Assembly (NCBI GenBank): GCA_002781745.1
Contig: PFFW01000123.1
Coordinates: 1-42,864, forward strand
Length of the DNA: 42,864 nt
Direction of reading: 5' to 3'
Source: Rhodospirillales bacterium CG15_BIG_FIL_POST_REV_8_21_14_020_66_15
GTDB taxonomy: Bacteria; Pseudomonadota; Alphaproteobacteria; Rhodospirillales; Casp-alpha2
Part shown: positions 31,534 to 39,753 of the stretch, piece by piece
Numbering within the stretch: the first letter of the stretch is position 1
Layout: every line of letters starts with the position of its first letter
Notes under the pieces: model-generated
The model's database searches: none
Seen by the model: the letters and a program-made list of their open reading frames with translations, nothing else
What the model was told of the DNA's origin: nothing
Position numbers and translations under genes: made by a program

Positions 31534-33444
31534 ATGAACGCGCTGAAGAACATCGATCGCAACCGGCTCGCCGTCATGGGCGTGGCGCTGGCGACCGTGC
31601 TGTTCCTGTCCGTCAACCTTGCCGTCAACCTGACCCTGCGGTCGGCCCAGGTCGACCTGACCGAGCGCGAGCTTTACACCCTGTCCGACGGCACGCGGAA
31701 CGTCCTGACCTCGCTGAAGGAGCCGATCACGCTGCGCTTCTATTTCACCCGCGCGCTCGGCGAACGCTATCCCGGCCATGCCACCTATGCCAGCCGGGTG
31801 CGCGAACTGCTGGAGCGCTACGTCGCCATTTCCGGCGGCAAGATCCGCCTTGAGGTCAAGAACCCCGAGGCCTTCTCCGAGGTCGAGGACGAAGCCGTCA
31901 CCTTCGGCCTGCAGGGCATCCCCTACGACCAGTCGGGCGACCGCGGTTATTTCGGCGTGGCGGGCACCAACTCCGTCGACGGCAAGGCGGTCATCCCCTA
32001 TTTCACGACCGAACGCGAACCGTTCCTGGAATACGACCTGACCAAGCTGGTCTACGCGCTGGCGACCCTGGACCGCCCGATCGTCGGCCTGGTCGCCCGG
32101 CTGCCGGTCGAGGGCGGCTTCATGATGGGCCAGCGCCCGACGCCCGCCTGGGCGGTGATCAGCCAGATCCGCGAGCTGTTCGACGTGCGCACCATGCCGG
32201 CGGAATTCTCCGACGTGCCGCCGGAAGTGGGCGTGTTGATGCTGGTCCACCCCAAGGGCCTCAGCGACGAATCGCTTTACGCCATCGATCAGTTCGTGAT
32301 GCGCGGCGGCCGGGTGCTCGCCTTCATCGATCCCAACGCGGAAACGGAAATCCCCGGACCGCAGTCGCCGCCGGGCCCGTCGGAGATCGACCGCCTTCTG
32401 AAGTCGTGGGGCCTGACCTTCATCAAGGACAAGGTCGCCGGCGACCTGGAAACCGCGCGCCGTGTCAACGTGCGCCACCAGGGCCAGATCACCGCCGTCG
32501 ACTACGTGGCCTGGAACGCGCTCGACCGGCGCAACCTGGACACCACCGACGCCGTCGTCGCCGATATCCGCGGCCTCAATCTGGGCTCCGCCGGGATCAT
32601 CGAGCCGGCCGAGGGGGCGACCACCACCTTCCGTCCGCTGCTCAGCACGTCGGAACGCTCCCAGGCCATCGACGCGGACAAGCTGCGCGGACGCATCGAC
32701 GTGGTCGCCCTGTTCCGCGATTTCCAGCCGTCGGGCAAGAAGCTTGTCATGGCGGCGCGGGTGACCGGCCCGGCCAAGTCGGCGTTTCCCGACGGCCCGC
32801 CCCTGGTCGGCGAGGGCGAGGCCGCGGAAAAGGCCCGTGCGGAACGGGCCAAGAAACACCTGGCCGAGGCGCAGAAGCCCCTCAACGCGGTGATCGTCGC
32901 CGATACGGATGTCCTTCATGAGGGCCTGTGGGCCGACGTCCGCAACGTCAACGGCGAACAGCTTCTGGTGCCCTATGCGGGCAACAGCGATTTCGTCATC
33001 AACGCGGTGGAGAACCTGTCGGGCGGCGAGGCGCTGTTGGGCCTGCGCTCGCGCGGGGATTCCAAACGCCCGTTCCTGCTGGTCGAGGAAATCCAGCTCG
33101 AGGCCGAGCGCAAGTTCCGCGCCGAGCAGGAAAAGCTGGTCAAGGAACTGCAGGAGACCCAGCAGCGGATCGAGGGCCTGACCAGCCGCGAAGGCGGCAC
33201 GGGCGAGGCGATTCTGACCGTCGAGGAGAAGCAGGCCATCGCCGAATTCCGCTCCAAGATGATCGACATCCGCCGCGACCTGCGCAACGTGCAGCATGCG
33301 CTCCGCGTGGATATCGACCGGCTCGACGCCTGGCTCAAGTTCCTCAACATCGCCGCCATCCCCCTGTTGCTGGGGCTGGCCGCCCTGGTCATCGCGGTCG
33401 CGCGGCGCGTCAGCCGCGCGCGCGTGCGGCCGGTGACCGAGTAA
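31534..33444 (+). CDS. GldG-family ABC accessory protein
   Basis: A 636-residue protein with an N-terminal membrane anchor (residues ~10-32), a large periplasmic region and a C-terminal anchor (about 603-625). The GldG-type motif block is seen early: VDLTERELYTLSDGTRNVLTSLKEPITLRFYFT, followed by RVRELLERYVAISGGKIRLEVKNPEAF. A DUF-type ThuA/GATase-like fold is suggested by VGVLMLVHPKGLSDESLYAIDQFVMRGGRVLAFIDP. Residues ~535-600 form a long coiled coil (LEAERKFRAEQEKLVKELQETQQ). GGGGAGG precedes the ATG. It presumably works with the permease and ATPase, likely as a periplasmic partner or cargo-binding subunit. Confidence 0.9.
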   Translation: MNALKNIDRNRLAVMGVALATVLFLSVNLAVNLTLRSAQVDLTERELYTLSDGTRNVLTSLKEPITLRFYFTRALGERYPGHATYASRVRELLERYVAISGGKIRLEVKNPEAFSEVEDEAVTFGLQGIPYDQSGDRGYFGVAGTNSVDGKAVIPYFTTEREPFLEYDLTKLVYALATLDRPIVGLVARLPVEGGFMMGQRPTPAWAVISQIRELFDVRTMPAEFSDVPPEVGVLMLVHPKGLSDESLYAIDQFVMRGGRVLAFIDPNAETEIPGPQSPPGPSEIDRLLKSWGLTFIKDKVAGDLETARRVNVRHQGQITAVDYVAWNALDRRNLDTTDAVVADIRGLNLGSAGIIEPAEGATTTFRPLLSTSERSQAIDADKLRGRIDVVALFRDFQPSGKKLVMAARVTGPAKSAFPDGPPLVGEGEAAEKARAERAKKHLAEAQKPLNAVIVADTDVLHEGLWADVRNVNGEQLLVPYAGNSDFVINAVENLSGGEALLGLRSRGDSKRPFLLVEEIQLEAERKFRAEQEKLVKELQETQQRIEGLTSREGGTGEAILTVEEKQAIAEFRSKMIDIRRDLRNVQHALRVDIDRLDAWLKFLNIAAIPLLLGLAALVIAVARRVSRARVRPVTE

Positions 33445-33458
33445 GGGGAGGCCGAAAT

Positions 33459-34550
33459 ATGAGCGCCAGGAACTTCCTGATCCTTCTCGTCACCGCGGTG
33501 CTGGGCGTCGTTGCCGCCACCGCGGCCGTGCTGACCCGGCCCGGCGATTCGGACTATGCCAACCTGGGCGAACCGGTGTTCCCGGGCCTCATCGACACCG
33601 TCAACGACGTCGACAAGGTGCGTATCGAAAGCCGCGAGGGCGGGGTGCTTACCTTCCAACGCCGGGCCAAGGCCACGGATGCCAAGGAAAGCGGCGCCAA
33701 GGAGGCCGGGGGATGGGGCATCGTCGAACGCGACATGTACCCGGTCAAGGCGACCCTTGTGAGCGCTCTGGCGCTCCGTGTGGCGCAGCTTACCTATCTT
33801 GCGCCCAAGACCGCCAATCCCGATCTTTTCCCGCGCCTGGACCTGGGCGACCCCAATGCCGCGGGGTCCAAGGCCGTCAGCCTGCGCCTGATCGCCAAGG
33901 ACGGCCGCACGATGGCCGAATTGGTGATCGGCACCGCGCGCAGCGCGCTCGAAGGATCGGCCGAGGGCGGCACCTATCTGCGTCTTCCCGGAAAGGACCA
34001 GGCCTGGCTGGCCAAGGGATCCGTCGACGTCGGCAAGCGGATGTCCGAGTGGATCGAAACGGACATCTTCGACATCGGGACCAAGCGCATCCGCCGCGTC
34101 GAGATCAGCCACGCCGACGGCGAGAAGCTGGCCCTCTTCAAGGACCAGGAAACGGATCCGGATTTTATCCTCGAGGACGTTTCCGACGGCATGAAGGTGA
34201 AAAGCCGGTTCAGTGTCAACGGCATCGCGGCGTCCATCGACGACTACAAGATCATGGATGTGGCGCGCCGTGAAAAGCATCCCATCGATCCGGCCAACGC
34301 CACCCGCGTCGTCTACCGCACCTTCGACGGGTTGACCGTGACGGCCCTGATCCAGCTTCCCGACGGCGACCGCAAAGGTTCCGACGCGGAGTATTGGGTG
34401 GCGCTCGACGTTGCCGGCGGCGAGGGCGCGGCCGAGGCCGATGGCCTGCGCGCGCGAACCGGTCCCTGGGTGTTCCGCATCTCCGACTACCGTTACGACG
34501 CCATCGCCAAGCGCATGAAGGACCTGGTGGAGGACGCCGGCGCTTCGTGA
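33459..34550 (+). CDS. DUF4340 domain protein of the Gld-like operon
   Basis: A 363-residue protein anchored by an N-terminal membrane helix (residues 6-26) with the rest in the periplasm. The central part matches DUF4340, which normally follows GldG-like genes: VDKVRIESREGGVLTFQRR, VKATLVSALALRVAQLTYLAPKTANPDLFPRLDLGDP and KAVSLRLIAKDGRTMAELVIG. GGGGAGG is nine bases before the ATG at 33459, 14 bp after the gldG-like stop. As the last gene of the four-gene unit, it likely completes the exporter assembly; no enzymatic motif is visible. Confidence 0.88.
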   Translation: MSARNFLILLVTAVLGVVAATAAVLTRPGDSDYANLGEPVFPGLIDTVNDVDKVRIESREGGVLTFQRRAKATDAKESGAKEAGGWGIVERDMYPVKATLVSALALRVAQLTYLAPKTANPDLFPRLDLGDPNAAGSKAVSLRLIAKDGRTMAELVIGTARSALEGSAEGGTYLRLPGKDQAWLAKGSVDVGKRMSEWIETDIFDIGTKRIRRVEISHADGEKLALFKDQETDPDFILEDVSDGMKVKSRFSVNGIAASIDDYKIMDVARREKHPIDPANATRVVYRTFDGLTVTALIQLPDGDRKGSDAEYWVALDVAGGEGAAEADGLRARTGPWVFRISDYRYDAIAKRMKDLVEDAGAS

Positions 34551-34709
34551 CGCCGGCGCCTCGCCGCGCTTCCGCAACGGTTTTCCTGGAAATTACGGAT
34601 TTGTGCCGCCCGTCACAGATGGCGTCGCGCCCGCGCCCGTACCATTTCCGGGAGAGGGCGGCCATGGGGCCGCCCGTGGACCCGGAAGGCAGGGTGAGGT
34701 AGGCTCGAT

Positions 34710-36473
34710 ATGAACGACATCGCGTTCACGAGACCGGGAAGCATCATGGTCGGGGCGAAGACGGACAAGACGGCGCAGAGCGCGGGGCCGGCAGCCACGG
34801 TTGCCAAGCCGATCGCGAAATCGCGTGCCCAGGGCAAGACCGACCGCGAACGGTTCGTGGCGCTCGCCTTCTGCCGCGCCGACCTGCTGCTGGAACTGGA
34901 CGGCGATTACGTCATCACCTTCGCCGCCGGCGTGACGCCGGTGCTGGGCGCCACGCCGGAAAGCCTGCAGGGGGCGTCGTTCCTGGATTTCGTCGGCGAC
35001 GAGCACAAGAAGTATATCCGCGACCTGCTGGCCGGCGGCGGCCGCAACGGCCGCATGGAAGACGTGGTCCTGGACCTCAAAAGCACCGCGGGAAGGCACA
35101 TCCCGGTGGTGTTTTCCGGCTACCGCATGCCCGACTTCGACGACCACTATTTCCTCGCCCTCAAGGTCGAGCCCGTGCGCAAGACCCACGTCCCGGCCGA
35201 GGACCTGATCCAGGACGAATGGTCGGGCGTGCTTGAACGCGATTCCTTCACCCGCGCCGCCGTGGAGCGCATCCAGGACTACGACCGCACCGGCGCCAAG
35301 GGACAGCTCACCTTCGTGCGACTGGACAACGTCAAGACCTTGACCGAGACGCTCGGCGCCAGCGAGAAGCGCAACCTCCTGAACGCGGTCGGCAACATCC
35401 TCAAATCCTACTCTCTGGGCGGCAGCACGGCCGGGCAGCTCGACGCCGAGAATTTCGCCTACGTCCACGGCGCCGAGGTCGACCCCGAGGCCGTCAACAT
35501 GAAGGTCGAGGAAGTCGCCCAACAGCTTCTGGGCGACAAGGCGGCGGAATTGTCGGCCCGCTCCTCGACCCTGGACGCCGATGGCGCGGGCTTAAGCGAG
35601 GATCAGGTCGCCCGCGCCCTGGTCCATACCATGCAGCAGTTCTGCACCGGCAAGGCGCGCGTCCCGGTCGAGAAGCTGTCGGACGCCCTCGACGACCTGA
35701 TGCAGGACACGGTGGAAACCGTGAAGTTCATCAAGGACACGACGGAACGGTGCGATTTCGACCTGGTGTTCATGCCCATCTGCGACCTGCGGCTTGGCCG
35801 CGTCCATCACTTCGAGGCCCTGTCGCGGTTCCGCGACCAGGCCCGCGCCAAGACCACGTTCCAGATCATCACCCTGGCCGAACAGTTGGGGCTGATCGTC
35901 GACTTCGATTTCGCCGTGGTTCGCCAGGTCATGGACATCCTCGGCCATATGTCGAAGCGCGGCCCCCTGCCGCCGGTGGCGGTCAACCTGTCGTCCCTGT
36001 CGCTGGCCCAGCCGCAGTTCGTGCAGCGCCTGATCGGCGTCCTGGAAAGCCGCCGCGACATGAACCGGCGGGTCATGTTCGAACTGACGGAATCGGCCGA
36101 GGCCGAGGATCTGGAGACCCTCAACAAGGTGATCCAGGAAATCCGCTCGCGCGGGTTCCAGTTCTGCCTGGACGATTTCGGCGCCGGATCGGCCAGTTTC
36201 GATTATCTGAACGCCCTCGATGTCGATGTGGTCAAGTTCGACGGCCCGGTGGTGCGCCGCGCCTGCGCGTCGGACAAGGGCCGCGACATGCTGTCGTCCA
36301 TGGCCAAGATGTGTTCGTCGACGGGGGTGCAGACGGTGGCGGAGATGGTCGAGGACCAGGACGCCGCCAACAAGCTGTTCTATTGCGGCATCGATTACGG
36401 CCAGGGCTGGTATTTCGGCAAGCCGAGCCCGGACCCCTTCACCTTCGCCGAACGCTTCGTCGGCGCCGAATAG
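34710..36473 (+). CDS. PAS-(degenerate GGDEF)-EAL phosphodiesterase-like protein
   Basis: A 587-residue cytoplasmic c-di-GMP protein. A low-complexity leader (1-45) precedes a PAS domain (about 50-155, LLLELDGDYVITFAAGVTPVLG) and a GGDEF fold at about 175-280 whose active site reads LDAENF at 244-249, so it cannot be a cyclase. The EAL domain (about 345-580) retains HHFEALSRF (Glu369), AVNLSSLSL, FELTESAEA, LDDFGAGSASFD, VVKFDG, VAEMVEDQD and GQGWYFGKP, the metal and catalytic residues of active phosphodiesterases. A helical linker joins the two. It follows the Gld-like operon by 159 bp with its own leader (34551-34709), so is probably separately transcribed. Confidence 0.9.
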   Translation: MNDIAFTRPGSIMVGAKTDKTAQSAGPAATVAKPIAKSRAQGKTDRERFVALAFCRADLLLELDGDYVITFAAGVTPVLGATPESLQGASFLDFVGDEHKKYIRDLLAGGGRNGRMEDVVLDLKSTAGRHIPVVFSGYRMPDFDDHYFLALKVEPVRKTHVPAEDLIQDEWSGVLERDSFTRAAVERIQDYDRTGAKGQLTFVRLDNVKTLTETLGASEKRNLLNAVGNILKSYSLGGSTAGQLDAENFAYVHGAEVDPEAVNMKVEEVAQQLLGDKAAELSARSSTLDADGAGLSEDQVARALVHTMQQFCTGKARVPVEKLSDALDDLMQDTVETVKFIKDTTERCDFDLVFMPICDLRLGRVHHFEALSRFRDQARAKTTFQIITLAEQLGLIVDFDFAVVRQVMDILGHMSKRGPLPPVAVNLSSLSLAQPQFVQRLIGVLESRRDMNRRVMFELTESAEAEDLETLNKVIQEIRSRGFQFCLDDFGAGSASFDYLNALDVDVVKFDGPVVRRACASDKGRDMLSSMAKMCSSTGVQTVAEMVEDQDAANKLFYCGIDYGQGWYFGKPSPDPFTFAERFVGAE

Positions 36474-36479
36474 AGCCTG

Positions 36480-36719
36480 TCAGGACGCGCGGCCCTTGTA
36501 GGGGTTCTCGATGGCGTCGACGACCGCCTGCAGGACCTCGCGCACCTGGGCCTCGTCGCAGCCCATGAGGATCGCGTCCTCGAAGGCGTCCTGGCAGTAC
36601 TGGCGGATTTCCTCCAGGTTCTCGTTGAGAACCTTGAGCTTCTCCTCGCAGGACACGGGTTCGCCGTCCGGCTGGCGCCAAGTGATTCCCGATGCTATGG
36701 GCGAACGTAGGGTCGTCAT
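36480..36719 (-). CDS. Small acidic protein, unknown
   Basis: A 79-residue protein with no family I can name. The core CEEKLKVLNENLEEIRQYCQDAFEDAILMGCDEAQVREVLQAVVDAIENPY is strongly helical and acidic and contains three Cys. I chose the ATG at 36719; in-frame upstream starts reach 36782. It is convergent with the EAL gene (7 bp apart) and lies 84 bp downstream of the cNMP-binding/TPR gene on the same strand, so it may be its small partner. Codon bias supports coding. Confidence 0.65.
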   Translation of the reverse strand: MTTLRSPIASGITWRQPDGEPVSCEEKLKVLNENLEEIRQYCQDAFEDAILMGCDEAQVREVLQAVVDAIENPYKGRAS

Positions 36720-36803
36720 GGGCTCGTCATTGGGTTCGTGGATGCTGGGCCATAAATGTAATCGCTTCGCGTCCGGGCGCAAGCTTTCTCGGGCAAGGAC
36801 GCG

Positions 36804-38696
36804 TCAGGCCCCGGCGGCGCGGCTCTTGAGGCCGCCGTCCTCGTCGTCCCGGGGAACCTCGTAGACGCTCATGTCGCCCTCTTCCTCGTCGTCTTCCCCG
36901 GTTTCGCCGGGCGCGCCGGCCAGGTGCGGGGCGTAGTCGCGAGGCTCCCACGGCAGGGGCGGCGGCGATTTCGGCCGCGCCAGGTCCATCAGGCGCTCGA
37001 CCCGCGACAGGTTCTTTTCCGTGATCATCGTCAGGCGGTGGGCGCCGCGCGCGTCGTAGACGCCCTTGGCCAGGGAGAACGCCTCGCGCGCGGCCTCAAG
37101 CTGCGCCGGGTCGTGAGTATACTTGGCCAGCATGAAAAGCGCCGAGCCCAGATTGTTCTGGGTCGCCGCCCACATCAGGGGGTGGTCCAGCTTTTGACGG
37201 ACTTCCAGCGCGCTGGAACAGGCCTCGATGGCCTTCTCGAACAGTTCCACCGATTTAAGCTGCTCGCCCAGGATCGCCGCCGCCTGGCCGATGTTGTTCA
37301 TGACCTCGGCCCAGCGCAGGGGATGGTCGATCCGGTTGAAGACCTGCAGCGCCGCCTGATAATGGTTCAGCGCCTTCTTCAACAACTCCTGGTCGCCTTC
37401 CTGGGCATCGATGCGATAGCAGATCTGCCCCAGCCGGTTCTGCAGGGCCGCCCAATCCTTGGGATGCGCCTCGCGGGTGAAATGCTCCGCCGCCGCTTCC
37501 AGCAGCGCCGCGGCCTGAGCCAACGGCCCGGCCGCCTTGTGCTCGTCGTCGCCGGGCATTTCCAGGGTTTCCCACTCGGGCGCCAGGATCGGCAGGATCG
37601 CGCCGAGCGCGCGCTGCGCCACGGCGCGGTCCAGGGCGTCGGCCGTGTCCTTCAGGACGTCGATGGCCTGACCGTAGATGTCGGCCGCCATGCGGTAACT
37701 CTCCAGCTGCCCCGCCGAAGCGGACATCTGGGTCATCAGGTTGGCGAAGAACAGGCGCGCGACGGTCTTGTCCCGGTCCGTCAGGCCGGCGGCCTTGTCC
37801 AGATCTTCGATGGCGGGGGCGGCGCGCTCCACGGCTTGGGCCACGACCTTGGCCAGACGGGTCTTCTTGACGTCCGTCAACGGCACCGTCGCGGCCAGGG
37901 CCGCCGCCGCGGCGAGGGCCGAGAGCGGCGCGTCCGGCCGGGCGGGCAGCACCAGCGTCTGGGCCGGATGGAACAGGCCGGGCGGGTCCTCGTTCTGGAT
38001 GCCGAGCGGCAGGAAGCGCAAGCTGAGGCGCATGCCGCCGGCGTCCGTCTCGTAGCCGATCAGAAGGTCGGCCTCCGCCTGGGCCAGGACCTGGCGGGCG
38101 GCCCAGTGCAGGCGGGTGAAGCGGTTTTCCGGTTCCGTGTCCTCGGGCACCGTGACGGGCTTCTTCAGGATGCGCGCGCGCACCCCGTCAAGTTCGGCGA
38201 AGGCGTCGGCGATCAGCATTTCCGGGTCCGGCCTGCCGTCGGCCTCGGGCGGGGGGGCGTCGGCGGTCTGCGGCGCCAGGGGGGCGATGCGGACCTCGAT
38301 GCGGGTCGGATCGGCGGGCTGGCTCGCTTCCTTGATCTGGCGGAGCCAGCCGAACAGCGAGAACCGGCGTCGGCCGCCGCCGGATAGGGAAGCCAGCAGG
38401 CGCGCCAGCACGCCGGGGACCTGTGCCGGCGCCTTGACCAGCGCCAGCGCCTGGTGATCCAGCGGGCGCAGGGTCACCGTGCCGGCGGCGATCGCCGTCG
38501 CCTGATGACGGCCGCGCGCCACGTCGACGTCGCCAAGCGTCTTGCCCGGGCCGAGCAGGCCCAGGTGCTTCTCCTTGCCGTCGACCTCGGTCACCAGTTC
38601 GACCTTGCCGGCGATGATGGTGAAGGCGCGGGTCGCCGGGTCTCCCTCGCGGAAGATGATGTCCTTGTCGCGGAACTGTTGCTTTCTCGTGTTCAA
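36804..38696 (-). CDS. Cyclic-nucleotide-binding-domain / TPR fusion protein
   Basis: A 630-residue cytoplasmic protein. Residues ~1-110 are a CRP-like beta-roll (IIFREGDPATRAFTIIAGKVELVTEVDGKEKHLGLLGPGKTLGDVDVARGRHQATAIAAG). The ligand cassette is degenerate: GD in place of GE and Gln where the phosphate-binding Arg normally sits, so cAMP binding is doubtful. A linker with Pro/Ala stretches and a region of unknown fold (about 150-310) follow, then TPR-like repeats at about 330-575 (WAALQNRLGQICYRIDAQEG, YQAALQVFNRIDHPLRWAEVMNNIGQAAAILG, WAATQNNLGSALFML), and an acidic tail with GETGEDDEEEGD. No HTH is present. The start is a TTG. It is divergent from pagL across 220 bp. Confidence 0.85.
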   Translation of the reverse strand: MNTRKQQFRDKDIIFREGDPATRAFTIIAGKVELVTEVDGKEKHLGLLGPGKTLGDVDVARGRHQATAIAAGTVTLRPLDHQALALVKAPAQVPGVLARLLASLSGGGRRRFSLFGWLRQIKEASQPADPTRIEVRIAPLAPQTADAPPPEADGRPDPEMLIADAFAELDGVRARILKKPVTVPEDTEPENRFTRLHWAARQVLAQAEADLLIGYETDAGGMRLSLRFLPLGIQNEDPPGLFHPAQTLVLPARPDAPLSALAAAAALAATVPLTDVKKTRLAKVVAQAVERAAPAIEDLDKAAGLTDRDKTVARLFFANLMTQMSASAGQLESYRMAADIYGQAIDVLKDTADALDRAVAQRALGAILPILAPEWETLEMPGDDEHKAAGPLAQAAALLEAAAEHFTREAHPKDWAALQNRLGQICYRIDAQEGDQELLKKALNHYQAALQVFNRIDHPLRWAEVMNNIGQAAAILGEQLKSVELFEKAIEACSSALEVRQKLDHPLMWAATQNNLGSALFMLAKYTHDPAQLEAAREAFSLAKGVYDARGAHRLTMITEKNLSRVERLMDLARPKSPPPLPWEPRDYAPHLAGAPGETGEDDEEEGDMSVYEVPRDDEDGGLKSRAAGA

Positions 38697-38804
38697 GGGG
38701 CCCAGCCTGTTCCGTTGTCGCCCTGCGCGAAGCCGCGCCGATTTCCGACGACGGCGCCTGCCCGCGCTCCCGCACGGTGCTGGACGATCGCCGCACGGTC
38801 CATT

Positions 38805-38846
38805 AAACAGAAAGAAGGTTTACCCTTGTTTAAGGCAAGTCTGTTT
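38805..38846. promoter_or_regulatory. Inverted repeat in divergent promoter region
   Basis: AAACAGA at 38805-38811 and TCTGTTT at 38840-38846 are perfect inverted repeats 28 bp apart, enclosing the small palindrome CCTTGTTTAAGG (38824-38835). This is the AT-rich middle of the 220-bp gap between the cNMP-binding/TPR gene and pagL and probably contains both promoters. An operator role is a guess. Confidence 0.35.
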
Positions 38847-38916
38847 CTTTATACCGGGCCAGAACACGGGGAACAGGGGCGACGCGACCGGCGTCCGCGA
38901 GGGAGCGAGGGGCATT

Positions 38917-39753
38917 TTGCGACCACAAATCAAGACATTGTGCTGGGCGATGGCGCTCTGTGCGGTGATAACGTCCGATGCGCGCGCCGACAGCGCATCG
39001 ACGGGCTATGACATCCGCATCCTGATGGGCAAGTCCCATCCCTTCGCCGCCCGCCCGGCCGACCGGTGGGACCGGACGCAGCCGATTCAGCCGGCGGTCC
39101 AGCAGGCGCCGCGGCCGGCCTATGCGCCGCCGCCCTCCCGTCCCGCCTCCCGCCCCGCCGTCCAGCCCGTTTCCGCCCCGGCGGCGCAGCCCGAACCGGC
39201 GATGCCCGGCCGGTCGGCGACCGGTCCCCTGTGGCCCGGCGGCACGGAACGGGGTGCCCGCGCCAGTTCGCGCGGCAATCCCTTGGGCGGCATCGTCGCC
39301 GAAATCTCGGTCGGCGCCCTGATGCACGACGAAGGCCCGTTCTCAAATTCCAAGGAAGACGGCTTCGACGGGCATATCGAGGTCCGTTTCGCGTCGCCCC
39401 GGTTCCTCGACATCATCTGGAGCCCCGAGCCGCACATCGGCGCCAACATCAATTCCGAGGGCGACACCAGCCAGGTGTTCGCCGGCCTCAGCTATGAATG
39501 GAACCTGTGGAAGGGCCTGTTCGCCGGGTTCAGCGTCGGCGGCGCTTATCACGACGGCGAGACGGACTCCCACGCCGCCGACAAGAAAGACCTGGGCTGC
39601 CACCTGCTGTTCCGCGAGTCCATCACCCTCGGCTGGCAGTTGACGGAGCATCACAAGATCGCGGCCATCTTCGACCACATCTCGAACGCCAAGATCTGCG
39701 ATTTCAACGAAGGTCTGGAAAACGTCGGGGTGCGCTACAGCTACCGGTTCTAA
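38917..39753 (+). CDS. pagL: PagL-like lipid A 3-O-deacylase (acyloxyacyl hydrolase)
   Basis: An outer-membrane beta-barrel esterase removing the 3-O acyl chain from lipid A. The last ~155 residues match the PagL barrel. The active-site triad is visible as His254 and Ser256 in FDHISNAKI and Glu268 in GLENVGVRY, with the same spacing (H+2, S+12) as P. aeruginosa His126/Ser128/Glu140; the terminal residue is Phe, as outer-membrane proteins require. The TTG at 38917 follows GAGGGG and yields a signal peptide RPQIKTLCWAMALCAVITSDARA; an ATG at 38950 would shorten it. Residues ~50-115 are an unusual Pro/Ala/Arg-rich linker. The TAA overlaps the convergent neighbour. Confidence 0.88.
   Translation: MRPQIKTLCWAMALCAVITSDARADSASTGYDIRILMGKSHPFAARPADRWDRTQPIQPAVQQAPRPAYAPPPSRPASRPAVQPVSAPAAQPEPAMPGRSATGPLWPGGTERGARASSRGNPLGGIVAEISVGALMHDEGPFSNSKEDGFDGHIEVRFASPRFLDIIWSPEPHIGANINSEGDTSQVFAGLSYEWNLWKGLFAGFSVGGAYHDGETDSHAADKKDLGCHLLFRESITLGWQLTEHHKIAAIFDHISNAKICDFNEGLENVGVRYSYRF

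Noticed and set aside
30517-33297. A 926-codon minus-strand frame over the Gld-like operon
   Set aside because: It is antisense to four coherent, tightly spaced genes and shows repetitive Asp/His/Gly/Gln shadow composition with no motif.
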